From Treponema sp. (GTDB lineage Bacteria > Spirochaetota > Spirochaetia > Treponematales > Treponemataceae), in assembly GCA_016293645.1 (NCBI GenBank), contig JAEDDW010000017.1:1-31125 (forward strand): a stretch of DNA of 31,125 nucleotides. The letters are read 5' to 3'. The position numbers and the translations under genes are program-made. Below are positions 23,786-30,434 of this stretch, piece after piece; positions within the stretch are counted from its first letter, which is position 1; each line of letters starts with the position of its first letter. A model generated the notes under the pieces. The model was not told the origin of the DNA. It was given only the letters and a program-made list of their open reading frames with translations, and searched no databases.

Positions 23786-24079
23786 TTAATCTCCTAAATG
23801 CTCAATTCCGATGTTGAGGATTATTTTTACGTGTTCATCAGACGGATAGTAGACCGCCGATTTTCCTTCCTTCCTGAACTTAACAAGGCCGCTGGATTTC
23901 AAGATCCTCAGCTGCTGGCTTATGGCCGGCTGAGTCATGTTAAGGGCCTCTGAAATTTCCGTAACGTTCATTTCCTTTTCAAGAAGCGCATACAGAATCT
24001 TTATTCTTGTTGAATCCCCAAAAACCTTGAAAAGTTCCGCAAGATTCACAAGCATTTCTTCGTTTTCTTGATTTATCAT
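23786..24079 (-). CDS. ArsR/SmtB-family metal-sensing repressor
   Basis: Protein of 97 residues with a winged helix-turn-helix (STRIKILYALLEK, then VTEISEALNMTQPAISQQLRILKSSGLV and the wing RKEGKSAVYYP). The C-terminal helix carries D81-x-H83-x10-H94-x2-D97, matching the alpha-5 zinc site of SmtB and CzrA. There is no Cys pair in the recognition-helix region, so it should sense Zn(II) or Co(II), not As(III) or Cd(II). When metal binds, repression is relieved. Its likely target is the P1B ATPase gene that follows on the same strand, although a block of repeats of about 450 bases intervenes, and also its own promoter. No ribosome-binding site is evident before the ATG. Confidence 0.92.
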   Translation of the reverse strand: MINQENEEMLVNLAELFKVFGDSTRIKILYALLEKEMNVTEISEALNMTQPAISQQLRILKSSGLVKFRKEGKSAVYYPSDEHVKIILNIGIEHLGD

Positions 24080-24083
24080 ATTA

Positions 24084-24109
24084 TTATATAAGCATATAAT
24101 TATATATAA
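24084..24109 (-). promoter_or_regulatory. Candidate ArsR operator overlapping its promoter
   Basis: An AT-rich inverted repeat, TTATATA (24084-24090) and TATATAA (24103-24109) separated by 12 bases, lies directly upstream of the regulator. TATAAT on the minus strand at 24099-24104 is a possible -10. SmtB-family operators are AT-rich inverted repeats of this general kind. The base composition makes chance likely enough to keep confidence low. Confidence 0.35.
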
Positions 24110-24127
24110 ATCAATGCCTATGCATAA

Positions 24128-24153
24128 AAAAATGGGGCTTTCGCCCCATTTTT
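24128..24153 (-). terminator. Terminator of the sugar ABC operon
   Basis: TGGGGC (24133-24138) and GCCCCA (24143-24148) form the stem with flanking A and T runs, loop TTTC. T runs follow on either strand, so it works in both directions. It separates the permease genes from the ArsR gene. Confidence 0.9.
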
Positions 24154-24177
24154 ATCCGCTGTACTGGTACACTGGGA

Positions 24178-25053
24178 TTACTCTTTTACACCACCAGCTG
24201 TAACACCACCAATGATATACTTTGAAAGTACAAGATAGATGATGATGAGCGGAAGAATTGCAACAGTCATAAGCATGTAGATAATTCCAAGGTCAAACAT
24301 CATGTAGTCTGCGGAACGTGCATTTGCAATGACGATCGGCATTGTCCAAAGTCGCTTCTTGCTGATTACAAGAGCCGGAACAAAGTAATTGTTCCATGAA
24401 GAAACGAATGCAAAGATTGCCTGAACCGCAAATGCAGGTTTCAACATAGGAACTACGATTGCATTGAATGTGAAGAATTCATTGCTTCCGTCAACGCGGG
24501 CAGCCTCTACGATTGAGAAAGGAAGTGTTGCTTCCATCGACTGGTACATATAGAAGAATACGATAGGAGCCGCAATTGCAGGGACGATAAGCGAAATGTA
24601 TGAGTTCATCAGGTTAAGCTTTGTGATGACCTGGATGAAACCGAGTGTGGAAACCTGTGTAGGAACCATCATGACAGCAAGAATGAATCTGAATGATGCC
24701 TTCTTGCCCTTGAAGTTGTACATGTAGATGCCGTAGGCTGTCATTGCCGAGAAGTATGTAGTAAACAAAGCTGTGAATGTAGCAATGACAAGGCTATTGC
24801 GCATACCAAGAAGAACAGGATAATTGTCACCCTGCTGCTTTGGTCCATGGCCAACGAGATTAATGAAGTTCCTTAATGCGTTTCCGCTTGGGAAAATAGA
24901 GAATCCAGACTGAATCTGTGGATGTGCGCGTGTTGCATTGATAAGCATGATGTAGAACGGGAACACTGAAAGGAGAGCAAGCAACCCAAGTACCAGGTAG
25001 CAGATATATCTACGGGCTGCAAGCATCTGTGACTGACTTTGAAGTTTTTCCAT
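24178..25053 (-). CDS. Sugar ABC transporter permease, MalG-like
   Basis: Protein of 291 residues with six membrane segments. The cytoplasmic coupling loop has the EAA motif as EAARVDGSNEFFTFNAIVVP (about residues 188-207), as in the CUT1 family (MalG, MsmG). The start is supported by AGGAGG seven bases upstream. It follows the MalF-like gene by ten bases. It forms the inner-membrane channel with the MalF-like protein and would be powered by a shared MsmK-type ATPase, because no ATPase gene is present in the operon. Confidence 0.93.
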   Translation of the reverse strand: MEKLQSQSQMLAARRYICYLVLGLLALLSVFPFYIMLINATRAHPQIQSGFSIFPSGNALRNFINLVGHGPKQQGDNYPVLLGMRNSLVIATFTALFTTYFSAMTAYGIYMYNFKGKKASFRFILAVMMVPTQVSTLGFIQVITKLNLMNSYISLIVPAIAAPIVFFYMYQSMEATLPFSIVEAARVDGSNEFFTFNAIVVPMLKPAFAVQAIFAFVSSWNNYFVPALVISKKRLWTMPIVIANARSADYMMFDLGIIYMLMTVAILPLIIIYLVLSKYIIGGVTAGGVKE

Positions 25054-25063
25054 AATTTACCTC

Positions 25064-26053
25064 CTATCTCTTGTTCTGGTACTGGCTCATTGTTGTCTTG
25101 TAGACAAGGCCGCTCAAAATACCTGTTACTGCAAAGAGGAGTACTGATGTTGCTCCTGCAGGTCCAAGATTCTTGCTTCCAAGGTGAGCGTTAAGCTTCA
25201 TGATGATTGTCATTGTAGTACGGTCAGGTGATCCAGTCGCATTTGTCAAAATCTGTGGAACGTCGAACATCTGAATACCACCAATCAAAGAAGTAATGAA
25301 CACGAAGACAAAAATAGGAAGAAGAAGCGGCATTGTAACCTTGAAGAACACCTGTGTCGGTGTTGCGCCGTCGATGCGGGCAGCTTCAAAAAGGCTGTTG
25401 TCGATACCCATGACTCCTGCCATCAGAAGGATTGTTGTATTTCCATACCACATGAGGAAGTTCATTGTGGCAACGAGAATACGCGTCCATGATGTATATG
25501 TAAGGAATCGGATAGGTTCCATTGGCTGGGCTGATCCGTTTGCGATTGCCATTGCGTTCGACTTGTTTACAAGATCCATGATGAGGATATTGATAGGTCC
25601 GTTTGCAGAGAACAAAGCAAAGAAAAGCATGGCAAATGTAGCAGCCATGATGAGGTTTGGAAGATATATGACAGTCTTGAAAAATCCCTGGAACTTGAGG
25701 TTGAGTTCAGTATTAGTGAACCATACTGCAAGAACAAGAGAAATTACAATCTGCGGAACAAATCCCATGGCCCACATGATCAGTGTGTTCATGAAATACT
25801 TACCAAGACTGTCGCCTGCAGTAAATATCGAAACAAAGTTCTGGAATCCGATAAATTTTGGACCTACAACATTAAGTCCTACGCGGTAATACTCAAAAAG
25901 GCTGTATACAAAAGTCGTAACAAGCGGAATGAGTGAAAAAATAATATAAATGATAAAGAAAGGTGCAATGAAAGCATAACCCCAGTTATCATACTGAATG
26001 GAATGCTTCTTCTTGGCCTTTACAGTTTTTGCTGTTGCAACAGTATTCTCCAT
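25064..26053 (-). CDS. Sugar ABC transporter permease, MalF-like
   Basis: Protein of 329 residues, with a cytoplasmic N-terminal extension of about 25 residues (Lys-rich) and six membrane segments. The EAA loop reads EAARIDGATPTQVFFKVTMP (about residues 222-241). It pairs with the MalG-like permease downstream, ten bases away. Upstream, the gap to the binding-protein gene holds two palindromic repeat hairpins and a terminator, so it is probably transcribed less than the binding protein. GAGGT precedes the ATG. Specificity cannot be read from the permeases alone. Confidence 0.93.
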   Translation of the reverse strand: MENTVATAKTVKAKKKHSIQYDNWGYAFIAPFFIIYIIFSLIPLVTTFVYSLFEYYRVGLNVVGPKFIGFQNFVSIFTAGDSLGKYFMNTLIMWAMGFVPQIVISLVLAVWFTNTELNLKFQGFFKTVIYLPNLIMAATFAMLFFALFSANGPINILIMDLVNKSNAMAIANGSAQPMEPIRFLTYTSWTRILVATMNFLMWYGNTTILLMAGVMGIDNSLFEAARIDGATPTQVFFKVTMPLLLPIFVFVFITSLIGGIQMFDVPQILTNATGSPDRTTMTIIMKLNAHLGSKNLGPAGATSVLLFAVTGILSGLVYKTTMSQYQNKR

Positions 26054-26090
26054 TGAGACCTCTGATAGTTAAAGTGGAAAAAACAAGGAT

Positions 26091-26166
26091 GTAGGATACT
26101 TCGACATTGCTCAGCAATCCTACAAACGAGAATGCAGGATACTTCGACTTCACTTAGCAATCCTGC
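26091..26166. repeat. Two covarying repeat hairpins between binding-protein and permease genes
   Basis: Hairpin 1: GTAGGAT (26091-26097) with ATCCTAC (26117-26123). Hairpin 2: GCAGGAT (26134-26140) with ATCCTGC (26160-26166). Both span 33 bases and enclose the conserved ACTTCGAC core with GCTCAGCA or CTTAGCA. The arm base changes (T to C and A to G) keep pairing intact. They belong to the TTCGAC...GCTCA repeat family of the window. Confidence 0.85.
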
Positions 26167-26170
26167 AATA

Positions 26171-26201
26171 TAAAAAAAATGCCGCCTTGGAAAGACGGCA
26201 T
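26171..26201 (-). terminator. Terminator after the sugar-binding protein gene
   Basis: ATGCCGCCTT (26179-26188) and AAGACGGCAT (26192-26201) form a stem, perfect with one G-U pair on the minus strand, followed by eight U residues (26171-26178). It begins 15 bases after the binding protein's stop codon. As the permeases lie downstream on the same strand, it should be partial or attenuating. Confidence 0.85.
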
Positions 26202-26215
26202 TTCTGAGTCTTTAC

Positions 26216-27553
26216 TTATTTAGAAAGATTTGGATAAAGTTCAAGGATAGCTGTGTAGAAGTTATCCCATGCCTTACCTTCGTCAACCTTTCCGTTGAAG
26301 TAGTCAGCCATTGCAGCCTGTATCTTTTCTGTCATACCCTGATCGTACATAGAGATGCAGCTCTTGTCGATAGAAGCAGCAGAATCGATGAATACTGCCA
26401 TGTGGTTCTGTCCACCGAGGAATGGGTTCTGGTAGTCAGACTTTGCAACTTCGCGCATAGCTGGTTCATTGTTTGTGAAGTCTCCTGCTTCCTTAGCGAT
26501 GCGAACCATTGTGTCCTTGTCGCAAGTAAGAGTCTTCATGATGTCCTTAACAAGTTCTACGTTGTCTGAACCTGCAGCACCACAAATCCATGTTCCACCC
26601 CATGAGAATCCCATTGGACCCTTACAGAATGCCCAGTCACCGTATGAGCCGTTTCCAGCTTCGTTTGGACCGTTTGCGTCATCCTTTGTGTTAGGTGCGA
26701 GACAGAAGTCGATGAACCATGCTGGTCCAAAGTAACCGAATACCTTTCCTTCCTTCTTTGCACCCTGGAAGCTTTCTGCTGACCAGAGGTTAGCCTTGTT
26801 GTTGTATCCCTTGTCTGTGTAGCTCTTTGTCATTTCAACCCAGCGCTTGATCATTGGATCTACTGTGATCTTGTTTCCTACAACCCAAGGAGTCTTTACG
26901 TTGTCAGAGAATACGCGGAATGCATCATCAAAACCAGATACCATGAAGTATCCCTGAGACTTTGCCTTAGCTGCTACAGCGTCAAACTTGTCCCAGTCAT
27001 TGAGAGCCTTCTGAACTTCTGCTGGATCGTCTGTTCCGAGAACAGCCTTTGCGATTGAACGGCGGTAGATATATCCTGCTGGACATGCCTGCCAAGAAAC
27101 ACCCTTAAGGATTCCCTTTGAATCTGTCATGATGTCCTTTGTATACTTGAACTGGTTTGCAAGGTCAGCGTCTGTAAGACCGATATCCTTCTTTACGTCC
27201 ATTGTGTATGGAGTATCAACATACTTGAGAGCGTAGTCAGCTTCTACGAGGAAGATGTCTACCTTTTCGTCTGCTGCAGCATCATTCTGTACGAGAAGAA
27301 CTTCATCAAGCTTGTCCTGATAAGCATTACCCTGGTTAGGTGTCTGTACAAAGTTTACCTTCACATCAGCTGGAACCTTTGATGCATAGTAATCTCTGAA
27401 ACGTGATGGGAATTCGTCATTCCATACGTAGATGTTGAGAACCTTACCTTCAGACTTCTTTGCTGAAGCTGAATCTCCCGACTTTGAGCAGGAAATGAAC
27501 ATTCCTGCAACCATAGCTGCTGCTACAACCACTGTAGCTGTTAACTTTTTCAT
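26216..27553 (-). CDS. Sugar ABC transporter substrate-binding lipoprotein
   Basis: Protein of 445 residues of the extracellular solute-binding family 1 type. The signal is MKKLTATVVVAAAMVAGMFISC: the lipobox FISC is relaxed, as usual in spirochaetes, so lipidation at Cys22 is likely. The mature protein is anchored to the membrane and delivers a carbohydrate to the permeases. Features of the fold include INIYVW-like strand NIYVWNDEF near residue 45, GVSWQACPAGYIYRR in the hinge, and a Trp-rich C-terminal lobe (FSWGGTWICG). AAGGAGG is found upstream of the ATG. It is the first gene of the operon and the most strongly expressed member by context (own promoter, terminator after it). The sugar is not known. 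Confidence 0.9.
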   Translation of the reverse strand: MKKLTATVVVAAAMVAGMFISCSKSGDSASAKKSEGKVLNIYVWNDEFPSRFRDYYASKVPADVKVNFVQTPNQGNAYQDKLDEVLLVQNDAAADEKVDIFLVEADYALKYVDTPYTMDVKKDIGLTDADLANQFKYTKDIMTDSKGILKGVSWQACPAGYIYRRSIAKAVLGTDDPAEVQKALNDWDKFDAVAAKAKSQGYFMVSGFDDAFRVFSDNVKTPWVVGNKITVDPMIKRWVEMTKSYTDKGYNNKANLWSAESFQGAKKEGKVFGYFGPAWFIDFCLAPNTKDDANGPNEAGNGSYGDWAFCKGPMGFSWGGTWICGAAGSDNVELVKDIMKTLTCDKDTMVRIAKEAGDFTNNEPAMREVAKSDYQNPFLGGQNHMAVFIDSAASIDKSCISMYDQGMTEKIQAAMADYFNGKVDEGKAWDNFYTAILELYPNLSK

Positions 27554-27610
27554 GCAATTGCCTCCTTCATTAGTAAATGCATAAATCCCTCATTGTTTTA
27601 AGGTCATACC

Positions 27611-27638
27611 ATTATACATCATAGGCCCAATTTTGCAA
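27611..27638 (-). promoter_or_regulatory. Predicted sigma-70 promoter of the sugar ABC operon
   Basis: Minus-strand TTGCAA (27633-27638), a 16-base spacer and perfect TATAAT (27611-27616). The leader to the ATG at 27553 is about 50 bases. Confidence 0.6.
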
Positions 27639-27699
27639 CTAAAAATAGGTAGAAAATTAAAAAATTCAAGGTAAAAAAAGGCGGCAGTCCGTGGTTCCG

Positions 27700-27727
27700 T
27701 TGAAAATATCCCCCAACTGATTATACT
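27700..27727 (+). promoter_or_regulatory. Predicted promoter of the HAD gene pair, possibly leaderless
   Basis: TTGAAA (27700-27705), a 16-base spacer and TATACT (27722-27727). The -10 ends only seven bases before the ATG at 27735, so transcription would begin at or next to the start codon. Confidence 0.5.
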
Positions 27728-27734
27728 AGGTAGC

Positions 27735-28388
27735 ATGAACAATAACTTTTATGACGGAATCATCCTCGACATCGACGGAACCATATGGAACACCACCGGA
27801 ATCGTGGCAGTGGCATGGAACAAGGCAATCGACCGTTCCGGCTTAGACGCAAAAAAAGTGAACGCCCAGATTCTCCAGGGGGAATTCGGGAAAACCATGG
27901 ATGTCATAGCCTGCGACCTCTGGCCAAATCTTAGCCGCGAAGAACAGGACAAGCTCATGTCCTACTGCTGCACGGAGGAACAGATAGAACTCAGGAACAA
28001 CACCCTGGACATAACATACCCGGGCGTAGTCGAAACCATAAAGGAACTTTCAACCATGCAGAACCTGTTCATAGTCAGCAACTGCCAGAACGGCTACATC
28101 GAACTGACCATGGAAAAAACAGGCATCACAAAATACATAAAGGATTACGAATGCTTTGGCCGCACAGGAAAGGCAAAGGCGGAAAACATACAGATCCTAT
28201 GCTCAAGAAACGGAATCACATCTCCGGTATACGTAGGTGACACCCAGGGAGACAGCGATTCCTGCAACCAGGCTGGAATTCCTTTCATATGGGCAAGTTA
28301 CGGTTTTGGAACAGCCACAAAGTACATCGAGAAAATCGACAGCTTCACACAGCTGAAGGACATAATCAGCGCAAGAAATTCCAACTGA
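27735..28388 (+). CDS. HAD-superfamily phosphatase (phosphoglycolate phosphatase-like)
   Basis: Protein of 217 residues. Motif I is LDIDGTIW (nucleophile and general acid Asp pair, residues 11 and 13), motif II is IVSNCQNG, motif III is the Lys of GRTGKAKAE, and motif IV is GDTQGDSD. The helical cap occupies residues about 17-90, which places it in subclass I with phosphoglycolate phosphatase and beta-phosphoglucomutase. It is likely to dephosphorylate a small sugar or organic phosphate in the cytoplasm. It precedes a second HAD gene by 16 bases, and is divergent from the sugar ABC operon. No typical ribosome-binding site; the transcript may be leaderless. Confidence 0.88.
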   Translation: MNNNFYDGIILDIDGTIWNTTGIVAVAWNKAIDRSGLDAKKVNAQILQGEFGKTMDVIACDLWPNLSREEQDKLMSYCCTEEQIELRNNTLDITYPGVVETIKELSTMQNLFIVSNCQNGYIELTMEKTGITKYIKDYECFGRTGKAKAENIQILCSRNGITSPVYVGDTQGDSDSCNQAGIPFIWASYGFGTATKYIEKIDSFTQLKDIISARNSN

Positions 28389-28404
28389 GACAGGAGAAGA
28401 TTTC

Positions 28405-29016
28405 ATGCTTTACATTTTTGACATGGGCGGTGTCGTGACGGACACTTTCACCCTGAACGACAAGATCTGCAGAGTCCTTGGCATTTCCATCGAACAGCTG
28501 AGGGAATACGGAGCAGACCCGTCCATAGACTTCACGAAGGAACCGAATGCGCTTTATTCGCTTTATTCCAGCGGAAAGATCACGACGGAAGAATTCTGGG
28601 AAAAATTCAGCGAAAAAAGCGGCATCAAGGTCACCACGGACTGGCTGCACTGGCTTTTCCATCCCGTACTGAATGAAAAAACCGTCGAGATTGTCAAAGC
28701 CCTCAGGAAAAACGGCAACAGGGTTGTCTGCGGAACAAATACGGTCACATCTCATTACCTCAACCACATGGAACGTGGAGATTATGCATATTTTGACCAG
28801 ACCTACAGCTCATGCCACATGGGTGTCTCAAAACCTGATCCGGCATTCTGGGAAATCATCATGAAGGCGGAAAATGTACAGCCCAAAGACTGCGTTTTCA
28901 TCGACGACAAGAAGCTCAACTGCGATGCCGCCGCCGCAATGGGAATCCATGCAATCCAGTTCACATCAGCAGAACAGCTGGCACAGGATCTGGGCATCAG
29001 GCTTTCAGACTGCTGA
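28405..29016 (+). CDS. HAD-superfamily hydrolase, YihX-like
   Basis: Protein of 203 residues. Motif I is FDMGGV: only the first Asp is kept and the second is Gly, as in YihX-type sugar-phosphate phosphatases with FDLGNV. Motif II is in VVCGTNTV, motif III is SKPDP, motif IV is FIDDKKLN. Family members include the alpha-D-glucose-1-phosphate phosphatase YihX. AGGAGA eight bases before the ATG gives the start. It is co-transcribed with the preceding HAD gene (gap of 16 bases). A sugar phosphatase role fits the sugar importer next door, but the substrate is inferred. Confidence 0.85.
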   Translation: MLYIFDMGGVVTDTFTLNDKICRVLGISIEQLREYGADPSIDFTKEPNALYSLYSSGKITTEEFWEKFSEKSGIKVTTDWLHWLFHPVLNEKTVEIVKALRKNGNRVVCGTNTVTSHYLNHMERGDYAYFDQTYSSCHMGVSKPDPAFWEIIMKAENVQPKDCVFIDDKKLNCDAAAAMGIHAIQFTSAEQLAQDLGIRLSDC

Positions 29017-29020
29017 TGTC

Positions 29021-29049
29021 TTGTAAAGGATGCCCTTTTTTACTAGAAT
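29021..29049 (+). promoter_or_regulatory. Predicted promoter of the ACT-domain gene, possibly leaderless
   Basis: TTGTAA (29021-29026), a 17-base spacer and TAGAAT (29044-29049). The -10 ends nine bases before the ATG at 29059, so the leader would be about two bases. No ribosome-binding site lies before the start. Confidence 0.45.
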
Positions 29050-29058
29050 CGAATCATT

Positions 29059-29328
29059 ATGAAAGCAATTATTACTGTAGTTGGTGGTGACAAAGTCGGA
29101 ATCATTGCAAAGGTATCAACCTACCTTGCAAGCCGTTCAATCAATATTGTTGATATTACACAGACAATTCTCAGCGGAAATTTCGTCATGATGATGATGG
29201 TTGACTTTGACAATGCAAAGATTGACATTGATACAGCCAGAAAAGAACTGACGGAAGAAGCCAAATCGCTTGGAGTTGAGGTAAACCTGATGAACGAAAA
29301 GGTTTTCACGGAGATGCACCGCATCTGA
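29059..29328 (+). CDS. ACT-domain protein (UPF0237 type)
   Basis: Protein of 89 residues made of one complete ACT fold: ITVVGGDKVGIIAKVSTYLASRSINIVDITQTILSG, then NFVMMMMVDFDN, ending in MNEKVFTEMHRI. The GDKVGI loop between strand 1 and helix 1 is the usual small-molecule (amino-acid) binding site. Stand-alone UPF0237 members are regulatory proteins of unknown partner. It has its own promoter-like sequence and no ribosome-binding site, so it may be leaderless. It is not evidently linked to the HAD pair. Confidence 0.9.
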   Translation: MKAIITVVGGDKVGIIAKVSTYLASRSINIVDITQTILSGNFVMMMMVDFDNAKIDIDTARKELTEEAKSLGVEVNLMNEKVFTEMHRI

Positions 29329-29371
29329 TGGATGCCGCTATCAAGTCAAACCACACATCCAGAAAAGCAAA

Positions 29372-29523
29372 GGGGCTGTCCCAAAAGTAATTTCAGGGTG
29401 GTTGAGCGTAGTCGAAATCACCATATTCAGTGGTCTGGCCATTTCGACATTGCGGCTTTAAGGAAGCTCCGCCGCCATATGCAATGACCCTAGGAAAAAT
29501 ACTTTTGGGACAGTCCTTTTTTT
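29372..29523 (+). mobile_element. MITE-like element whose ends form a terminator
   Basis: GGGCTGTCCCAAAAGTA (29373-29389) is complementary to TACTTTTGGGACAGTCC (29500-29516), with one G-U pair in RNA. The element is about 150 bases and encodes nothing. Inside it is a REP-like core, GGTTGAGCGTAGTCGAAATC (29400-29420 region), related to the TTCGAC...GCTCA family. The right end is followed by TTTTTTTATTT, so in the plus direction it terminates the ACT gene transcript. GGGxCTGTCCCAAAAGT-type ends occur in several IS families, so an IS-derived MITE is likely; the parent is not in the window. Confidence 0.6.
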
Positions 29524-29531
29524 ATTTCACG

Positions 29532-30272
29532 TCAATCGTCATTCCACTTTTTACCGTAGTACTTGTTTCTGTATTCCTTCGGGGTCATGTTTACGAATTT
29601 CTTGAAGGTGGCGATGAAATGCGAATGGGAACTGAAATTCAGCGAGATGCTGATGTCGATATAGGACTTGTCCGTAAAGCGCAGAAGACTCTTGGACTCC
29701 TCGACCTTTTCACGAAGAATATAGTTCTTTATGGTCTCACCTGTTTCCTTCTTGAACAATGTCGAAAGATATGAAGGTGTAAGCCCCGCAAAATCAGCTA
29801 TCTCGTCTTCATAGAACTGGTTGTAGATGTTCTCATGGATATATTTTTTTGCAAGCTTGATCTGTGGACTTGATTCGGCATTCCGGATGTCCTTCATCCG
29901 GCTGGTGAAGTCAAAGATCATCTCACGGTGAAGCTGGGTGATGCTGTCCTCGCTGGCACATTTGTCCACGTTGCGGATGTAAAGATCGCTCAGGGTGTAG
30001 GCAGTCTCAAAAGGGAGTCCAGCTTCTGCACAATAGCGTGTCACAAGGGCAACAGTCACGACAAAGTGATATCGCAGGTTGTTGACCGGCTTGTTTGAAA
30101 GCTGCCCCAACCCTTCCTTGGTATCGAGAGGAGTCATGAGTTTCTTTACTGTTTCCAGGTCACCTTTCTTGACGGCGGAATAAAAATTCACCTCGTCCTC
30201 ATAGCGCGCGTGGTAGATGTTGTTTTCCGTCTGAAAATACAGTGCCTCGTGAAGATCCTTATCCTTATCCAT
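29532..30272 (-). CDS. AraC-family transcriptional regulator
   Basis: Protein of 246 residues from the ATG at 30272 (MDKDKDLHEAL). A frame extends 23 codons upstream but lacks a good start. The N-terminal domain (to about 140) is helical with NNLRYHFVVTVALVTRYC and the ETAYTLSDLYIR stretch, seen in YesN/YSIRK-type regulators. The C-terminal 100 residues hold two helix-turn-helix motifs: EDEIADFAGLTPSYLSTLFKKETG and IDISISLNFSSHSHFIATFKKFVNMTPKEYR. It has no receiver domain, so it may bind a sugar directly or respond to a partner. It is divergent from the GH16 gene and probably regulates it. Confidence 0.9.
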   Translation of the reverse strand: MDKDKDLHEALYFQTENNIYHARYEDEVNFYSAVKKGDLETVKKLMTPLDTKEGLGQLSNKPVNNLRYHFVVTVALVTRYCAEAGLPFETAYTLSDLYIRNVDKCASEDSITQLHREMIFDFTSRMKDIRNAESSPQIKLAKKYIHENIYNQFYEDEIADFAGLTPSYLSTLFKKETGETIKNYILREKVEESKSLLRFTDKSYIDISISLNFSSHSHFIATFKKFVNMTPKEYRNKYYGKKWNDD

Positions 30273-30278
30273 ATTCCT

Positions 30279-30307
30279 AGTATAACACAGAATTCGCAGA
30301 ATATGCA
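30279..30307 (-). promoter_or_regulatory. Predicted promoter of the AraC gene, possibly leaderless
   Basis: Minus-strand TATACT at 30279-30284 ends six bases before the ATG at 30272. A weak -35 (TGCATA, 30302-30307) is 17 bases upstream. AGGAA between the -10 and the ATG could act as a poor ribosome-binding site if transcription began earlier. Confidence 0.35.
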
Positions 30308-30434
30308 GGAATTCTTCCCATTGCATAAAAAAAAATGACATATTTCATAAATTTAGTGTAGTTACGGAACTGGCGGTGAAATAAACTTGACACTGAGATA
30401 AAAACATAGGACTGCTGTTATTTTGGAGGAATTT

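Noticed and set aside
30273..30341. Longer N-terminus for the AraC regulator
   Set aside because: The extra 23 codons cross the predicted promoter and read as an unrelated hydrophobic stretch.
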